This document shows positions 1-12,713 of a DNA stretch of 64,000 nucleotides, piece by piece. The position numbers were made by a program, and so were the translations under genes. Each line of letters starts with the position of its first letter. Position 1 is the first letter of the stretch. The notes under the pieces were generated by a model, which did not search any database, was not told where the DNA came from, and saw only the letters and a list, made by a program, of their open reading frames with translations. Origin of the DNA: Branchiostoma floridae (lineage: Eukaryota > Chordata > Leptocardii > Amphioxiformes > Branchiostomatidae); NCBI RefSeq assembly GCF_000003815.2, contig NC_049983.1, positions 17,138,520 to 17,202,519 on the forward strand, read 5' to 3'.

Positions 1-1479
1 CACTCCACTATCAGTGGACTAGCCCCCTACCGTAGTACTTGCATAACTATGTATCCCAAGGACTGTAGATCTAATGGAGAGGGACACTGGCTGTATACCA
101 AAAGGTGTGGTGGGATTTTGACTTCAATTCAAAACAAGAGTTCGTAGACCTCAGGCCTGCATGAAATGTATTGGGTTTCTGTAGACCTATTGTGTATTTT
201 TGCCTTTTTGTCTGTGGTACGTGGTTGGAAAAATGAGCTTTTTACCGGGTTGGTTGTGCACCATGCAAAAGTCTGACTCTGAAATTCCATTTTCTGAATT
301 TGTAAGTTTGGACATGGATGAACATTACTTATTTTGGATTTCTTAAGTATGTAACCAACCACAGTACTTTGAAGTTGTTGAGACGCTACCTTTTTTTGTC
401 TCAGATGGCCCATGCACATGTAGTTACTCTGTCACATGATATACTAATATCTTCCTATTTCAATGTACTGACCTAATGCAGCTGCTAAGTCTCCTTGGTT
501 TGTGTTCTTCCAATGATATTCATTAAAGATTTATTTCTGGGGTGTTATTCACTTGACATCGGAATGTTACTCGAATAATTTGACCAATGATACTTTTATC
601 TGTAGTTCCATAGACATTAGACAATATGAATAGTGGTAGCCCCCATGCAGCAGCAACAGTTAGTCCCCAGGGTGGTATGATATTTTCATTCAATCCATCC
701 AACCCAAACCTAAATCTCCTGTAGTATCTAAGCCAAATTTAACAGCACAATTTACTATGAAAAATGTCCTTGTCAATCCCATTTATAGATGGCAAGCTGC
801 TGGCAATGGAAGCTTTGAAAAGTTCAGAAGCTGTTGTAGTCAGAGCAAACACCCAGCAAACATCCCCGCAAACCAATGAGCAGTTGCTTAGAAGGGGAAT
901 TTCATCATATATTTGCCGCGACAAAATGCAACAAACGATACTGAATTCAAAACAGAACAAAGCTAAGCCTCCACCACTTAACCCTGCCTGTACCATAGAT
1001 TAAGCAGGCCCAAAAACCAAGCGAATATGACTAGCCCAAAACAACAAATTACCTGTATACAGTATGGAAATGGCATTACCAAAGAAACAAAAAGAAACAC
1101 AGGACAAATCATACACATACCTTTCTCTGATCCTCATACTCTATACAGTTCTCCTCCACATTAGAAAATTGCATCTTCTTCTGTTTAAGTTCAAGTTCAA
1201 CCATGATTGCCAACAGGGTAAAGGAACTTGTACCGGAACTTAAAACTCAGTACTATACAGCTCTAGAAACACCACAAAGAGTAATAAGCAAACTCCAATT
1301 ATACCTGACCAACAGATATATAATCTGGCACACTCCCGTCATCTGGCAAACTGTCAGTGCCACTAAGTAACCTGATACATTGAAGGTGGCCCAGGCCAGA
1401 TGATGGTTCTACACCCAACCATAATCTGTTTTTAAAACCAAGCAGATATTGGGAGGATGCCCCAACCACACTAAAACAG
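1..1479. other. Non-coding stretch, nothing recognised
   Basis: AT-rich sequence. The short open frames here (largest under 100 codons) overlap on both strands and show no family motif or convincing splice context. I see no RNA gene and no inverted-repeat element with readable ends. Confidence 0.5.
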
Positions 1480-2090
1480 GGTCAACCTATACAGTATCAA
1501 GTTCAAGCACTAGGAGGCCCAAAATCAAACCTGACCACCAGGACACCACAAACAACTCACGTACCAAATGGCAACACAATGGCACCTTGCGTTCCGGAGA
1601 TACAGCGCACGCCCCGTGCCCGCACAAAAGGTAACCTAAAATGTCAAGTTCAAGCACCAAGGGCGCCAAAATCAAAATTGAGCATTATTCAGCCACCGTG
1701 AATTTGACACATGTGCCAAATATCATCGCGCCAGCACCAGCCGTTCAGAAGATATAACTCCGGAAACACCCCTCCCGGACACAAAATTCGACCTGCCGGG
1801 TCAAGTTCAAACGCGACAAGGCCCAAAGTCAATCCTAGGCAACAGGCAACAACCCCCCACCCATGCACCAAAAATCGTCGCAATCGCGCGTATCGTTCCG
1901 GACACACAGCGCCAAAAGTGCCCCAAAAACACCAAAAATGCCACCTTCAATGTCAAGGTCAAGCGCCAGGAGGCCCAAAATCACACCTGAGTGTCAGGCT
2001 ACCACCCCCAACCCACGTACCAAAAATCGTCGTGCTCGCACCATCCGTTCACGAGATACAGCGCCCTACATCCCCGGCTACCGAAAAGTT
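1480..2090. repeat. Four tandem GC-rich units of about 155 bp
   Basis: Four diverged units begin at about 1497, 1640, 1801 and 1953. Each opens with TCAAGTTCA or TCAAGGTCA followed by a G/A-rich AGGCCCAAAATC-like run. Each also contains a CCAAAAATCGTCG-like core and a later CCGTTC(C)GGAGATACAGCGC-like core. Units differ by many substitutions and small indels, so the array is old. Several overlapping open frames cross it in different frames, as expected for a GC-rich repeat with few stops, so I do not call it coding. Confidence 0.7.
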
Positions 2091-2554
2091 TCCACCAGCA
2101 TCAAAACCATACCTGCATACATGCAGGTAATAACTTACGCATTCTGGGTTACAGTAAGATAGACCTACCAGCTTCTCAGCCCTATCAGTTCTAATCCATG
2201 CTGACCAGTATGTGACCCCAATTCCACAACCCTGAACTTTTCTAATGGACAGTAGACCAACCTTAATAGAAACTTGTAGTGCCATTGATTCACTCCCTTG
2301 AATTCCTGAGAAAGGCCACTACATCATATCTAGGGTACTGTAATTGTGCGGAGTAAGTTTGCGATAGAATCAGAAGGGCAGAGGAGTTGAAGCAATTCTG
2401 CAGTACAGTAGTAATTATTGTATTTCCATGGAAATGCATTTTCCCAGTTCCATGTTTATGCAGTGGGAAGGCCACAGGCCAAATCTGCAAAAATGAAACC
2501 ACCGCAAACACTTCAAAATGTACAGAACTTTTAGCTTGTGAAATTGCCAATTAT

Positions 2555-2800
2555 CTAGATTATTGCCAAAAAGCAGTTACTCAAGCAAATGGATATGATT
2601 TTGCAAATGGTCAGACATTTCAGAAAGCATTCACTGTCTTTCAAAGTTTCATTAGTGGCACTGGTATTTCCAAAATCACCCCCAAAATCATGTGCTTCAG
2701 TAACTGCTTTGCGGAGTATACCAAAAAGCAGTTACTCAAACAACTGGATATGATTTTGGAAATGGTCAGACGTTTCAGATAACATCCACTGTCTAGATCT
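2555..2800. repeat. Two adjacent copies of a dispersed repeat (family D)
   Basis: Two copies of CAGTTACTCAAGCAAnTGG, then ATATGATTTTGnAAATGGTCAG, then a CATCCACTGTC-like end, lie at about 2564-2650 and 2720-2795. Related copies occur at about 32559-32700 (reverse), 35371-35481, 36537-36625 and 36815-36965. Shared parts are the 'tcaagcaactggatatgatt' and 'ggtcagacgtttcag' stretches. I recall this family as common in amphioxus DNA. I see no transposase or tRNA-like promoter, so its class is unknown. Confidence 0.7.
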
Positions 2801-3810
2801 GTTCTTTGCAGAGTATCTAACTACCTTCATCAAGTATCTTTGTTTTTTGGAGGGGGGAGGCTGAAAAATTGTGGGTATTTCCCAACCAGGCATTTTTTAA
2901 AGCGAAATTTTATCCTGTTAAAAACAGGTTTAACTGTGACCCATTGGAAGCAGAGACCTTTCTGCCCGGACCGACCCCACCCAATCATTGATCGCTGCCA
3001 TGCGGGATGACCAGACCACTTGATTTCGCGACAGGCTGGCTGTAACCAATTTCCGATCAATTGACGAGTATTGGCTGCTGCCGTCACGCCTGGAAGGATT
3101 CAACGATCCGACACCGCTCAAACTCATCAAGTCCAGAACGGGGGCAAAATCCAAATCCTCTACTTCTCTTTTGTAAAGTATAATCTATCTAGGTCTGCGT
3201 AGGATGTTTGTAAGTCTACAGTACATCTCCCACTGGGTATTGAACAAGTCTACCCACTAACCCACTTAGCAAAACACATGTACCCTCTTATAAATTCTTA
3301 ATCACTGTCCTACTTTCTGGACCACCATAGTGCTGCGAAAAAAGTTTCTAATTCAGCTGTGGACCAAAACTGTTGCGAAAAAGTTTCAAACTCCCCATAA
3401 TTATTTCATGAACTCTGGGATTCAATTAAGGTTTTATGGCTTTTTCTCTGGTGGCTGTACTTTGTTTCTGAATCAGAGTAAAACCCAAATGGCAGATTTA
3501 GAGGCTTGCTAATGCAGTTACCATGTTGGAAAGTGGGTCAGCTGGATTACAGGAGTCCAGAGATAGGAGGTTTTCAGTGGCTGACCATTAATCAAAACAC
3601 TTCCCACAGAACTGCATAGGTACATACACTAACGTTACTATTAGTAAGTATAAAAATAATGAAAATCTTCAAATGTTCCCATCAGTTTTGCTTTCACGGT
3701 GTTCGCAGCAATGTCTTCACTGCAAAATCATGTCATTTGACACCACAAAAGTGCTGTAGTTGGACTTTGAAAAAGGGGAGTTACACATACTAGCGTTGTA
3801 CATGTAGCTA
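2801..3810. other. Non-coding stretch, nothing recognised
   Basis: No open frame with family features, no inverted-repeat ends and no simple-sequence tract worth noting. Confidence 0.5.
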
Positions 3811-4028
3811 TATAATGCTAGGTCACCTTTATCCATATGGTAAGCTATATCCATTGTTTTTAAGAACAGGGCATGTAGGGATGTAGTGTCGACGTCAAAC
3901 TGCAATACTTCTTATTGCAATTTGAAATCACCGTCCACTGATTTGATATCCCTAAATACCCCGCTTTTAAACAACGGATATTGGTTGCCCCTTGGTTGCC
4001 CCTTGGATAAAGGTGAACTAGCATTATA
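3811..4028. mobile_element. 218-bp MITE with 24-bp terminal inverted repeats
   Basis: The left end TATAATGCTAGGTCACCTTT (3811-3834 in full) is inverted at 4005-4028 with one visible mismatch. The ends are consistent with a TA target as in Tc1/mariner elements. There is no coding capacity. Part of a second copy, with the same GATAAAGGTGAACTAGCA end, lies in the NEIL2 intron (43905-44010). Confidence 0.75.
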
Positions 4029-4593
4029 GTAGTTAAATTATACTCAAAAGGCAAGGATAACAAGGCAACTAGAGATGGCAGACATCACCCCCTTACCCAT
4101 ATGGCTTTGTGACTGAGTGATGCTTAAAAGTAATATCAGGACTGCATTCGTCATTTTTGTCAAATTCCAAGTCGCTTGTATTTTCTTAACTGTTTACAAT
4201 CTCAATTTTTTTTCTTGAAAATTATATGTGGACATGAAGAACCCTACTGATATACAAAAACCATGTACATGTACACTTTTGAATATTTCAGCATAAAGCA
4301 AAGGCATATGCCAAAAATAACATCTATCAAAATCAGAGACACAGAGGCACTCCTTTTCCCTTTTAACGTTTTGTTTTGGTACTTACTGAATGCTCCACAA
4401 GACATATGATAGTGCCAATGACATGTCCTTCCTGCTACCACAACGGAAACATTCCGTCTGATCTAAGAGATTACAGAACTGATTACCTTGCATTCTGAAA
4501 GGCTGACTAGACTTCCTCTCTGTACTTACTATCTTACTATCAACACAGAGACGGTCCAGGTTTTCACCAGACACCTTTTAGAAATGTATTGTT
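4029..4593. other. Non-coding stretch, nothing recognised
   Basis: A 63-codon open frame on the minus strand (4383-4574) resembles no family I know and lacks clear splice sites, so it is left uncalled. Confidence 0.4.
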
Positions 4594-5547
4594 CAGAGGC
4601 GGCGGCACCGTTTTTTAGTTGTGGGGGCGAATATTTGTCATCTCACTAAATCGAGGGCCGAAGGCCCGAGGCGTCGCGCCGGAGGCGCGACCCTTCTAGG
4701 GGGTCCGGGGGCATGCACCCCCGGGAAAATTTTAAATCTAAACCCTCTGAAACGCTATTTCCTGCATTTTCAGAGGCACATTTTGCCGCCAGATTAAGCT
4801 AACTTCAATGGCATTTCTATCAAAAATACATGTATAGTTTTAACTTTAGTTATTGAGGGCGACACCCCCAACATATTTTCACTATCTCGAGCGGCGAAGG
4901 TACGAGCCGTTGCAGGGTAGGTTCTGGAAATTTTTAAAATCTAGACCCTCTGAAACGCCATTTCCTGTATTTTGAGGGACAAATTTTGCAGACAGACTAA
5001 GGTGAATTTAATCAAACTTCTAGTAGAGAAAACGATTTTTGAGGGCGACGACCCACGCACCAACATATTTTGCACTATATAAAGTCGCCGTGAGCCCCGA
5101 AGACGCAAGCCGCCGCAAGGGAGTTCTGGAGAAATTTTTAGATCAGGACACTTTAAATGCCGTTTCCTGCATTTGAGGGGAACATTTTGCTTGTAAAGAA
5201 ATCTAAAGTTTGATGATGAAATTTCTACTAGAGAAAGGTTGTGGGGGACGACGCTCCGGTAGCATTTTCCCACCATGTCCAGTGCCGAAGGCGCGAATCC
5301 TCACAAGGGAGGTCCTTTGAAATTTTGAAATCTGGACCCTCTGAAACGTCATTTCCTGCATTTTCAGATTTCAAATTTTGCCAGTAGACTAGCGAGATTT
5401 GATAAAATTTCCTTAGTGAAAATATACACAAGAGTTTCAGCTTGATTTTGTGTGTTTCAGCTTATTTCATCGTGGGGGCGTCGCCCCCACGACCTATTTT
5501 TTGTGGGGGCGACCGCCCCCACTGCCCCCACGGTGCCGCCGCCACTG
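4594..5547. mobile_element. hAT-like non-autonomous element with internal tandem units
   Basis: The ends are inverted repeats: CAGAGGCGGCGGCACCG at 4594-4610 and its complement at 5531-5547 with one mismatch (CAGTGG...). CAG(T/A)GGCGG ends are typical of hAT elements. Inside are about four diverged units of roughly 190 bp, each with a 'CCCTCTGAAACGCCATTTCC'-like core and a 'gtgggggcgacgcccc' block. No transposase frame is visible. I could not read a clean 8-bp target duplication (flanks GTATTGTT and TTGGGGCT), so the insertion is old or the edges are altered. Confidence 0.65.
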
Positions 5548-5591
5548 TTGTTGGGGCTAAACACAATCAAGTACCTTTTTGTGTTTTGAAG

Positions 5592-5732
5592 GACAACAGC
5601 TTTGGTTAGGGACATCCTCTTGAATGGGAATGTCATCGTGGATGGAAAGCAAAGTCAGGACAGAAGCCCCATGTTTGCGGAGAGCCACACCTCAAGAATG
5701 TTAAACTCACTTAAAGATACTACAGCAACGGT
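5592..5732 (+). CDS. Possible isolated internal exon, function unknown
   Basis: A 47-codon open segment runs from an AG acceptor preceded by a T-rich tract (TTTTTGTGTTTTGAAG) to a strong donor, GTGAGT. It enters and leaves in phase 2. The reading starts T-T-A-L-V-R-D-I-L-L-N-G and includes N-V-I-V-D-G-K. No other exon of such a gene was found nearby, I recognise no family, and a short open segment between chance splice consensuses is expected in a window this size. Treat it as a candidate only. Confidence 0.2.
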
Positions 5733-7298
5733 GTGAGTGGATCAACTTTACAGTCCAGTCTTACAAAGCTGGTACCAACCATGTAAAACTGCTGACGGTT
5801 TACCAGTTGTGCGAGACAAACAAACATGCATGTGGTGTTGACAAAGACTTGTGACCTTGTGAAAATTAAAGGGCATGCCAAAAAAGGGTAAAACTTCACT
5901 TCACTTATACATCTATATGCTTTGTGACTGCTGTAATAACTCTTTCTACACAAATATCAAATTCCCACATAATCATAAACCTCTTTTCAAACATTTACTG
6001 TATTACCTGCTATCTTTGTGGTTTTAAAAAACTGTCAAGTAAATGAAATTTTCCACTCAATGTCAATATGAAATAGAAACATTGAAAGCTACCATGAAAA
6101 TTAAAGTACAGTACACGTTAGTCTAGCATAAGGTGATTCATATAAAAATGTGGCTAAAATGTCTCTGGGTAATGCAACCCAGTTCTTGGCCATCTGGTTC
6201 CATTACCATGGGATCAGTGGACCTGAGTTTGATCCCAGGGTCGGCACAGCTCGGACATGTTGCAAGGGATTTTATTCATTTTTCTGCAGGAACTTAAAAT
6301 GTTGGAGTAGTTGCCTCATCTCAAGCACGTAAAACTGCCTCATTACTCACATTGGGTACCTCCTGGTTACAATAATACATCAAGGTGAATAAAATGTTTG
6401 ATTTCACCATAGAAAGTTAAATATTTTGCTTGAGTTCTGTACCATCTGTCACTGGGTTTTCCTGAGAGTGGAAGTAAACTCTATGTCTCCTAGTCCCTAA
6501 ATTTAGCATCAGAGTTTTCAGACTTGGAAGCTTTTACTAGTTTTAGGTATACTTTACTTCACTCAAGACTGAGATTGAATAATGGGGATCTACGGTGGAT
6601 GCACATCTAAGAAACCATCAGATGGAAAGCAGATGATGCGTGGTGATGCGTTTGAACTTTGAAAGTTTGAATCCAAAATCTTGATGCCTATTCTAGTAGT
6701 CATGAAATCAGTTGACTGGTCTTCCCTTGACAAAGACTGGTACTGTCCAAAATATGTCAAACATTTTAGGGCAGTTTTGCCCTGAACTCTATTTCACAAC
6801 AAGTTACCTTCCTACTAACTCTCTTTCCCAGCATTAGAGAACCTTAGCCAGCATTGACTGAAATTCATGAATCAGCCCAGTTCCCCCCCCCCCCCCATAA
6901 AATAACAGCTAGCCCCGATAGAAGTCTGCAAAGGAGGCTATGATTTATATAAAAGACCTTGCCATTGCTGTCACATTCTTTACCTTACACATCAAAGGGT
7001 ACAGAGAAAGGCAATCTGCAGAAAGCAGACAAGGACACCTCATCTGTATCTGTATAGTCCGTTACTTTATCACGTTTACAAGCACTGTTCATTTCAAGAG
7101 CTACGTGTAACTTGTTTATGGTCTGAAACTGAAAGGCTATGCAACACAGACTTCAGTAGTCAAAACCAGAATATGAAATAATACACTGGGTCAGGATAGA
7201 AAATACTGCTGTCATTTAAGGAATATTCCTTCGTGATTTAAAAAATCTGCAATCAGTCTAGACTGATTTGATTACGATATATGGATGGCATCATCTCA
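5733..7298. other. Non-coding stretch with a tRNA-like SINE remnant and a poly-C tract
   Basis: At about 6180-6245 a stretch resembles a tRNA-derived SINE head: a 'tggccatctggt' A-box-like piece, then 'gagtttgatcccag' like a B box. It does not fold as an intact tRNA by eye. A run of 14 C lies at 6883-6896. Nothing else is recognised. Confidence 0.4.
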
Positions 7299-7827
7299 GC
7301 CTGGACACCAGACCCCAGCCCAATCTCAAAATATGTATCCACGCTAGGGCTGGGTATCGGTACAGCGTACCGGTACAAAACCGTTTTTCTTATTGGACCG
7401 GTCCAGAAAAACCGGACCTGAAAAAATTACGTGGACCGGATGTTGGACCGATAAGAAAATTAACATATCATTTCATCAGGCATTCACACGTTTTGGCGCC
7501 TGCAGGTGGAAGAAAATGACAAGAGCGAAGTAGAGTAGAGTGTGTAGAAATTTCTACCAAGTTATACAGCCAATCGCACAGGTGCAAATAGCGTGGTAGG
7601 ATTTTAAAACGCCAATTTAAGTCTAATACTCCACCAAACAGATGTATTTGTAGTGAAATGGACCATTGGTATGAGTCATACTGAATTAGGTCCAGGTTCA
7701 GGTCCGGACCTGGACCTGATCCTTTGGACCTGAACCGGACCTGGACCTGAATTTTCTGTACCGGTACCCAGCCCTAATCCACGCGATAAATATTTTTGAG
7801 ATCAGGTTGGGGTCTGGTATCCAGGCT
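7299..7827. mobile_element. Palindromic hairpin repeat split by a hAT-like insertion
   Basis: The outer arms (7299-7344 and 7785-7827) are inverted copies of each other (AGCCTGGAcACCAGACCCC... and its complement). Before the inner insertion they would have formed a near-continuous hairpin of about 95 bp. The inner element is described separately. Pieces of the same 'ggggtct...ccaggct' palindrome recur near 13630-13660. Confidence 0.7.
7345..7776. mobile_element. 432-bp hAT-type non-autonomous element, 8-bp target duplication
   Basis: The ends TAGGGCTGGGTA and TACCCAGCCCTA are exact inverted repeats, and internal sequence also carries inverted 'ggtccaggt' and 'accggtac' blocks. It is flanked on both sides by ATCCACGC (7337-7344 and 7777-7784), an 8-bp target duplication as made by hAT transposases. 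It lies in the centre of a palindromic repeat. There is no open frame for a transposase. Relatives are at 40196-40514 and 51256 onward. Confidence 0.85.
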
Positions 7828-10800
7828 AGCATCATCTGGGCACCACAAACCTGACATGGTAGATAGTAAATTCTTTAATGTATGTTTGTTCCCCTTGACA
7901 TTTAAATTATAAATCTATTCAGAACCCCCATGCAAATCCCTGAGTAACAAGTATAGTCTGATCCCCCATACAGACCCCCATGATGTTGCTTGTGAACTAT
8001 ATGAGGCAGAAAGATGAGGAAAATGACATCCATCAGATCTGTCTGTTATTTAGTAATATGGCAGGGGCAGAAATAATATTACCTCCATTCCGGGTGGCCC
8101 CATTACGACAGGGGTGAACGCAGCTAATGCGATATTAGCGGTGCGATCAATCTTTCCGCGTACAAATCACAGAGAGGGCCACTCTCAGTGGGCTGTGGGT
8201 CTCTCCATGAAACAAACTAAAATTAAGATGATTTCTTTCTTCTCAATTTCATATTCTTTCTGTTATACATTATGCATATATCACTACAAATACTATATTG
8301 CTACATCTAACATCAGTAGTAATAGTAACTGAAAGCTGAAGCTGCTAGAATTATTACCAAGTTTTGAGATAACACAGTGTACTTATTAACAACTAATAAC
8401 AAAATCATTCATATATTTGTATCTTTTCAATCACTTTGATACACAAGCTAAAAGCATTGATTAACATAATTACAAAATAAGTTCAGAGGTTTAAAAACAC
8501 GCCCTCCCAAAAATCAAAACTATATAGTATATGCTGTAGGAATATATTTTGTTGAATATTGTGCATGCATACAGATGTTTTTCTCTCTAACTAAACTAAA
8601 TTTTTCAAGCTTCCCAAAAACCAAGGAGCTCTTTATAACCTCCTTGAAAAAAAGCAACACCTTGAATTTGAAATTAGAACCCCCTTCAGTCCAACTCAAT
8701 CAAATCCTAATTATTCCTTGAATGGCACTGAAAATAATGTTACTGTATGACAAACATTTTGTGGCCCAATCCTGTGAAAGGATGCCCCTGTGTTGTGTGA
8801 CAGAAGACAGACAGATGCAGGTCCTGTATTGACTGTTTGATGGCATGCCCTGCATTATCTACCCTCCCCACAAACAGACACGTATTGTACATGTAGGTCC
8901 AGGAATCTCTTACCATTGATTCACACAAGCCACATCATTCATAATGCTAACCCAACCAGAAATGATATGAATAAAAACCTTAACTCTTTTCATCAAAATG
9001 AGCTAGCTGCAAAATATTTCACTTATGAAAATAAAAAAATCAAGTAAGTTATATTGTGAAATTGTTCTGATAATGTGATAAGGGCAAGCAAAAGGAAATC
9101 ATTTTTCAAAAAGCAAAGGATCAGTCTATCACATTATCCATAACTTTCTTCTTTCAGTTTGTACTACATGATTTTAGAAATTGAAAGTTGAATACCACAA
9201 GATACTGAATATACCTACGTGTCTGTGTATTATCAATATAGTAATAGTACCATAGTGCATACCTGTAATAAGGATACAAGAACTGCATGTATCATCTATA
9301 ATCTATTGTCAGTACAGTTGTTGAAAGGTCAAATTCCCCCTGGGCATGTCTTGTTTATTTGTGCCAATTGCCCATGACCTTTTGAACTCAGTGGCATTCT
9401 TCTTTAAAACGTTTACCTTTCTGCATTCAAGCTATGTATTTATGGTCCATCCTTCACAATACAGAAGTACATATCATTCATTGTGATGGTGTCAAAAATA
9501 TGTATACAAGTTTAATGGGCATTCTTTTGAATAACAAACCTTAATGCTTGGATAGGTAAATGACAGCATGGCGTCCTTACCCGCATGATGTTCAACCCTC
9601 TGGAAAGAATTCAATGATTCTGCCCAACCTTAATGAAACTAGAAATGAAGTTTGCTTGCACCAGGGATAGGACTAATCTAATCTTTCTGACACAGCTGTC
9701 TCTAAAGAATATCATCCAGAGACAGACTTTGGTGGCATTAAACATATACATTTTGACCTTCCGTATGCTTAAGGTAGCTGTTTGGTGTAAAATGTGTCTT
9801 ACTTAGTCAATCATCACAGCCAGCTTTTCATTGTTGCTCTTTGGTAATCTTCAACTTCAAGCAGATGTTGGAGGGAAAATCCATAATGTTATCTAGCTCC
9901 CAATTTTTCGTTACAACTGACTGTCATATACAACAAGCGATATATTACAACAGCGATCATTAATGTATTACGATTTTGCCTTCCTACTTACATACATTTG
10001 CTCTTTTTTTTTCCTAGAACAAGCATGCTTGCAGACTAATTCAATACAACTCAGTTTGGGAAAATGATACTAGTATTCAGTTGGTACCAAGACACCTTTT
10101 TTCAGTAAAACTAAAAGGTCTTATTGTCTTGCCATTGTGCCTCTGTCAGCATATTGTGGCTAAGTATGTCTGATTACCCACTTGACATGCCATGTATTCT
10201 AACTGGGGCATTCCAAGCAGTGGTCTATGGTTTCCTGGGTGTCTTCTGAATCTGACTGTCGCTTCTTGTTCTTGTTCTGATATTACTAGGCAACACCCCC
10301 CTCAGTTGGGGTCAAATGCCAGGGGATACCTAGTAATAGTAGTATGATCCACTCACACTGGGAAGGACTAACCTCCACTAGGCCCTCCTTCGGGGGTACT
10401 GGATCATAGAATTTGGAAAAAAATCATACGGGATCATGGACTTTTGGAAAATTGGTCAGGGAAGTCAGTCCACAGAATGGTAAATATTTCCTCTCTGCTG
10501 CGCAGCCGGCCAAATCCTTTGGTTGCAAAACTCCCCTGGCAAATCAGCGTGCAAAATACCCACTTGCACACTTGCACATTGCAACCACTTTTTGCTTGGT
10601 GCAACCTACTTCTAAACTCAGGTTGCACAGGGTGCAACTTACATTTTGATCCTCAGAACTCAATTTTGTTATCAATTTACTTGGAAGAAATAAACGGACC
10701 AAGGCAGCTCCGTTTAATATCAGCCAAACATGTATGTAAATGTACCTGTTTTTCAGAACTTAATGAATTGTAGGTAGTGCAACTTGAAATTCAGTTGTGC

Positions 10801-12713
10801 AACCTAGTTTTTGCCCCAGGTTGCACAGCGTGCAACCTGGCTCAGAAAAGTATTTTGTACACTGCCAATTATTTGCCTTTGCCTTATATAATGGCCAGCA
10901 TAGTCAGTCTGGTAGAACCAGAAAGGACCCGTACTCTTTTTGAATAGACTGTAGCGGGTTCTTCAACATGCTCAAATAGTGGCTCGCCTCAAACATGTGG
11001 CCATTATTTATCGTCCTGTCTAAAGGGACGTGGTTAACCATACATATGATTCATATTTTATTTTCAATCATAAAGTAAGCAATATGTAAATACTGCATAA
11101 CCAATTAGGATGAAATCAGACTATCTCTTTTTGACCTAGCAGTTGGGGCAGCAGTTGATAAATCATGTAATTGTGGTCAATATGCACTCTATAACACATA
11201 AATACATAGTCATACTCTTATCGAGCTGTAGCATTAACAAAGTTCCGCTTCCAGTGCGATCTATCATACACACAGATGTGTTAATCATTTATATAAAAAA
11301 ATATAAAAATTTCTTATCTTTATAAGATCTACCTTTTACTAGTTCTATATCTACATGTACTACAATCTACTCTAGATCTGATGTTTCTGAACATTACTGA
11401 TTAGCCATAAGGGGGCCATGTTAATTAGAGTCTAGACTAGTGCCTGATTAAAACAATCAAAGTACAGCACTCTGAATGATAATTCAGTTCATTTCAGTTA
11501 ATTATGTTAATCATAAAAGCTCTTGACACTGACAGGCTTTGGACAAAACAGTTTTCAATTCAATATTCGAGGGAAACACTGCACAACAGTTTTTGCTTCA
11601 CCCCAGAGACCGGAAGTACACGGAAACTGTCTGCAGCCCTCCCCTACGCTTCTTGCAACAACAGAACAATGCAGGGAATTCTGAGGACGATCCGGCATTG
11701 TTTACACGGTCAAGATGACATCCCGAGGTCTTCCTACCCTCCACCCTGACGTTTGGAGAGAGAAGAGCGCCTCGGGTGAAACACAACCCTAACTCAGGAA
11801 TCCGACCTGCTTTCAGCCAAAATAAAGGCAGTCTTTATACTGAGGTCACAGGGTCCCATAGCAAGCCGGTCGAATTAAAATGCAGCCTGGAGTATTTTGA
11901 AGGGAAAAAAAGGTTTTCACCACGCCTGTACCTATCGACGTTTTAGTTCCTTGTTTCGTATGCAAGTGTGTGCATAATTACTTCTCGACAAACTGGTTTG
12001 AATTTGGGTAAAAGGGCACTTAAAGGTGTAAAGTAACGTACGGAAAAATCATATAAGCTTTAGGAATACCCCGTAATGCAGCCAGTCTGGTGTGCAAATA
12101 TACTGGCTTTGAGTGTTGAACTAAAAACTAGACTTACTTCTGATCAATATGTGTAGTGCAGAGAAAAAAAATTGTGGACGATCGGAAGGACACGCTAGCT
12201 TGTTAAGAGTCATTCCTTGGTGATCTAACATTTTTTGGAGAAGCCACACGCGTGGACTGGTCAGCGTCAGACGGTTTTACTGAGGTCATCGTCTCCAAAA
12301 AAACACACATCGCCAAAAAAAACTGTCATTCGAGAAGAGAGCTACATTTGCGCAAGACGCACGCACCTGATCGCTCTGTAACTCCGCCCGGATAGAGTAT
12401 GGAGCCTTCTCCGTCGATCTGCGCTGTTCTAACGGAGCCGTTTGACGGGGAAACACTCGTTTGAGCCCGCTGAAGTCACCATAGCCCTCTCCGTCACTTA
12501 CACTATCGCCTCCATTTTCTTCTTGCCTTGGCTGACGAATTTCCCAGCAGGCCTCGCGAGGGTAATTAGATTACTTCAGAACTGACCAATCAGAGCGCTC
12601 CATTCTTAAACCAACTAAACAGCTGTCAGCCGGCCGGTCTCCCTCACTATTTACCTGTTTATTTCACCATTTAAAACTGGATTTTTAAAGTCCAAGTGCA
12701 GTATATTTGAAGG
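7828..12713. other. Long non-coding stretch upstream of SLC35B4
   Basis: No gene is recognised. At about 10530-10840 the words 'ttgcaacc' and 'aggttgcacag..gtgcaac' recur several times on both strands, perhaps an old diverged inverted-repeat element. From about 11.6 to 12.7 kb the composition becomes richer in CG, as expected for the 5' flank and promoter of the gene that follows. No TATA box stands out, which fits a housekeeping promoter. Confidence 0.5.
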
